DNA of 64,000 bases from Arthrobacter sp. PM3. Its GTDB lineage: Bacteria > Actinomycetota > Actinomycetes > Actinomycetales > Micrococcaceae. Each line of letters opens with the position of its first letter. The stretch's first letter is position 1. The notes beneath the pieces are model-generated. The model was not told the DNA's origin. It searched no databases and saw nothing but the letters and a program-made list of their open reading frames with translations. The stretch lies in the NCBI RefSeq assembly GCF_003352915.1, contig NZ_CP022314.1:1921012-1985011 (forward strand). Reading direction: 5' to 3'. A program made the position numbers and the translations under genes. Of this stretch, positions 63,912 through 64,000 are shown piece after piece.

Positions 63912-64000
63912 CTACCGCCGGGGCGCATCTTCCGACCCGGGCCGTGTGGCCGCGATCAGGTCCATCATGGACGCGTGCAGCCGGCCGACCTCTTCGCGGG
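63912..64000 (-). CDS. C-terminal end of a gene entering from the right
   Basis: An open frame from the window edge ends at TAG (63912-63914) with the tail EEVGRLHASMMDLIAATRP and ten further residues. It reads as a plausible amphipathic helix and may be the end of a small regulator. With only 28 residues visible no family can be named. Confidence 0.45.
   Translation of the reverse strand, partial: REEVGRLHASMMDLIAATRPGSEDAPRR

Overview
The window is high-GC DNA (third codon positions mostly G or C, many GTG/TTG starts) from an actinobacterium. The smPurL/PurQ/PurS set, fba followed by a DUF3151 gene, a GAF-ANTAR regulator, a Streptomyces-type subtilisin inhibitor fold and a permease-ATPase fusion together point to Arthrobacter or a close relative (Micrococcaceae). 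The genus is inferred from protein resemblance, not from a marker gene. I found no rRNA, tRNA or CRISPR array.

Layout. 1-0.3 kb: the right end of an IS30-family element. 0.3-0.97 kb: gene-free, repeat-rich spacer. 0.97-4.6 kb: ketoacid CoA-transferase/thiolase operon with a divergent IclR regulator. 5-6.8 kb: secreted double-cupredoxin protein and nadE. 6.8-28.8 kb: a large sugar-acid/glycoside utilisation island with two LacI regulators, two pairs of sugar-isomerase plus Gfo/Idh dehydrogenase, a peptide-type (family 5) ABC importer, and a near-complete beta-glucuronide pathway: UidA, GPH symporter, UxaC, fructuronate reductase, ManD, and a gluconokinase-GH3 fusion. Four near-identical palindromes of the TGGCAACCGGTTGCCA type sit on the -35 regions of the main transcription units and tie the island into one regulon. 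29-35.8 kb: an FAD monooxygenase, then a five-gene cluster on the minus strand (acyl-CoA synthetase, E1 alpha, E1 beta, E2, acyl carrier protein).

35.9-48.2 kb: housekeeping and single genes (pyrE, GAF-ANTAR, STAS, Tat-type hydrolase, HAD phosphatase, TrmH methylase, fba, DUF3151, UDG-like, MetE-like, purA), then a GntR regulator divergent from an ACC deaminase gene. 48.4-54.4 kb: Pro/Ala-repeat secreted protein, sigma/anti-sigma pair, a run of small conserved genes, and an orphan nuclease-like gene bracketed by two copies of a dispersed hairpin. 54.5-57.9 kb: purSQL. 58.7-63.9 kb: a large secreted subtilisin next to two subtilisin-inhibitor-like genes, one a lipoprotein and one without any export signal, separated by a putative 3-methyladenine DNA glycosylase gene.

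Sequence-level themes not explained by genes: (a) a dispersed direct-repeat family built on GGACATG/GAGCATGTCC cores at 0.6-0.8 and 40.8-41.0 kb; (b) hairpins sharing a GCAACGCGGGGTCAC arm at 0.3, 0.9 and 42.6 kb; (c) hairpins sharing TGCTCCGTA...CCCTTTTG at 30.2, 53.4 and 54.5 kb; (d) LacI-type operators in the island. The most unusual genes are the gluconokinase-GH3 fusion, the hairpin-bracketed nuclease-like gene and the leaderless inhibitor paralogue.
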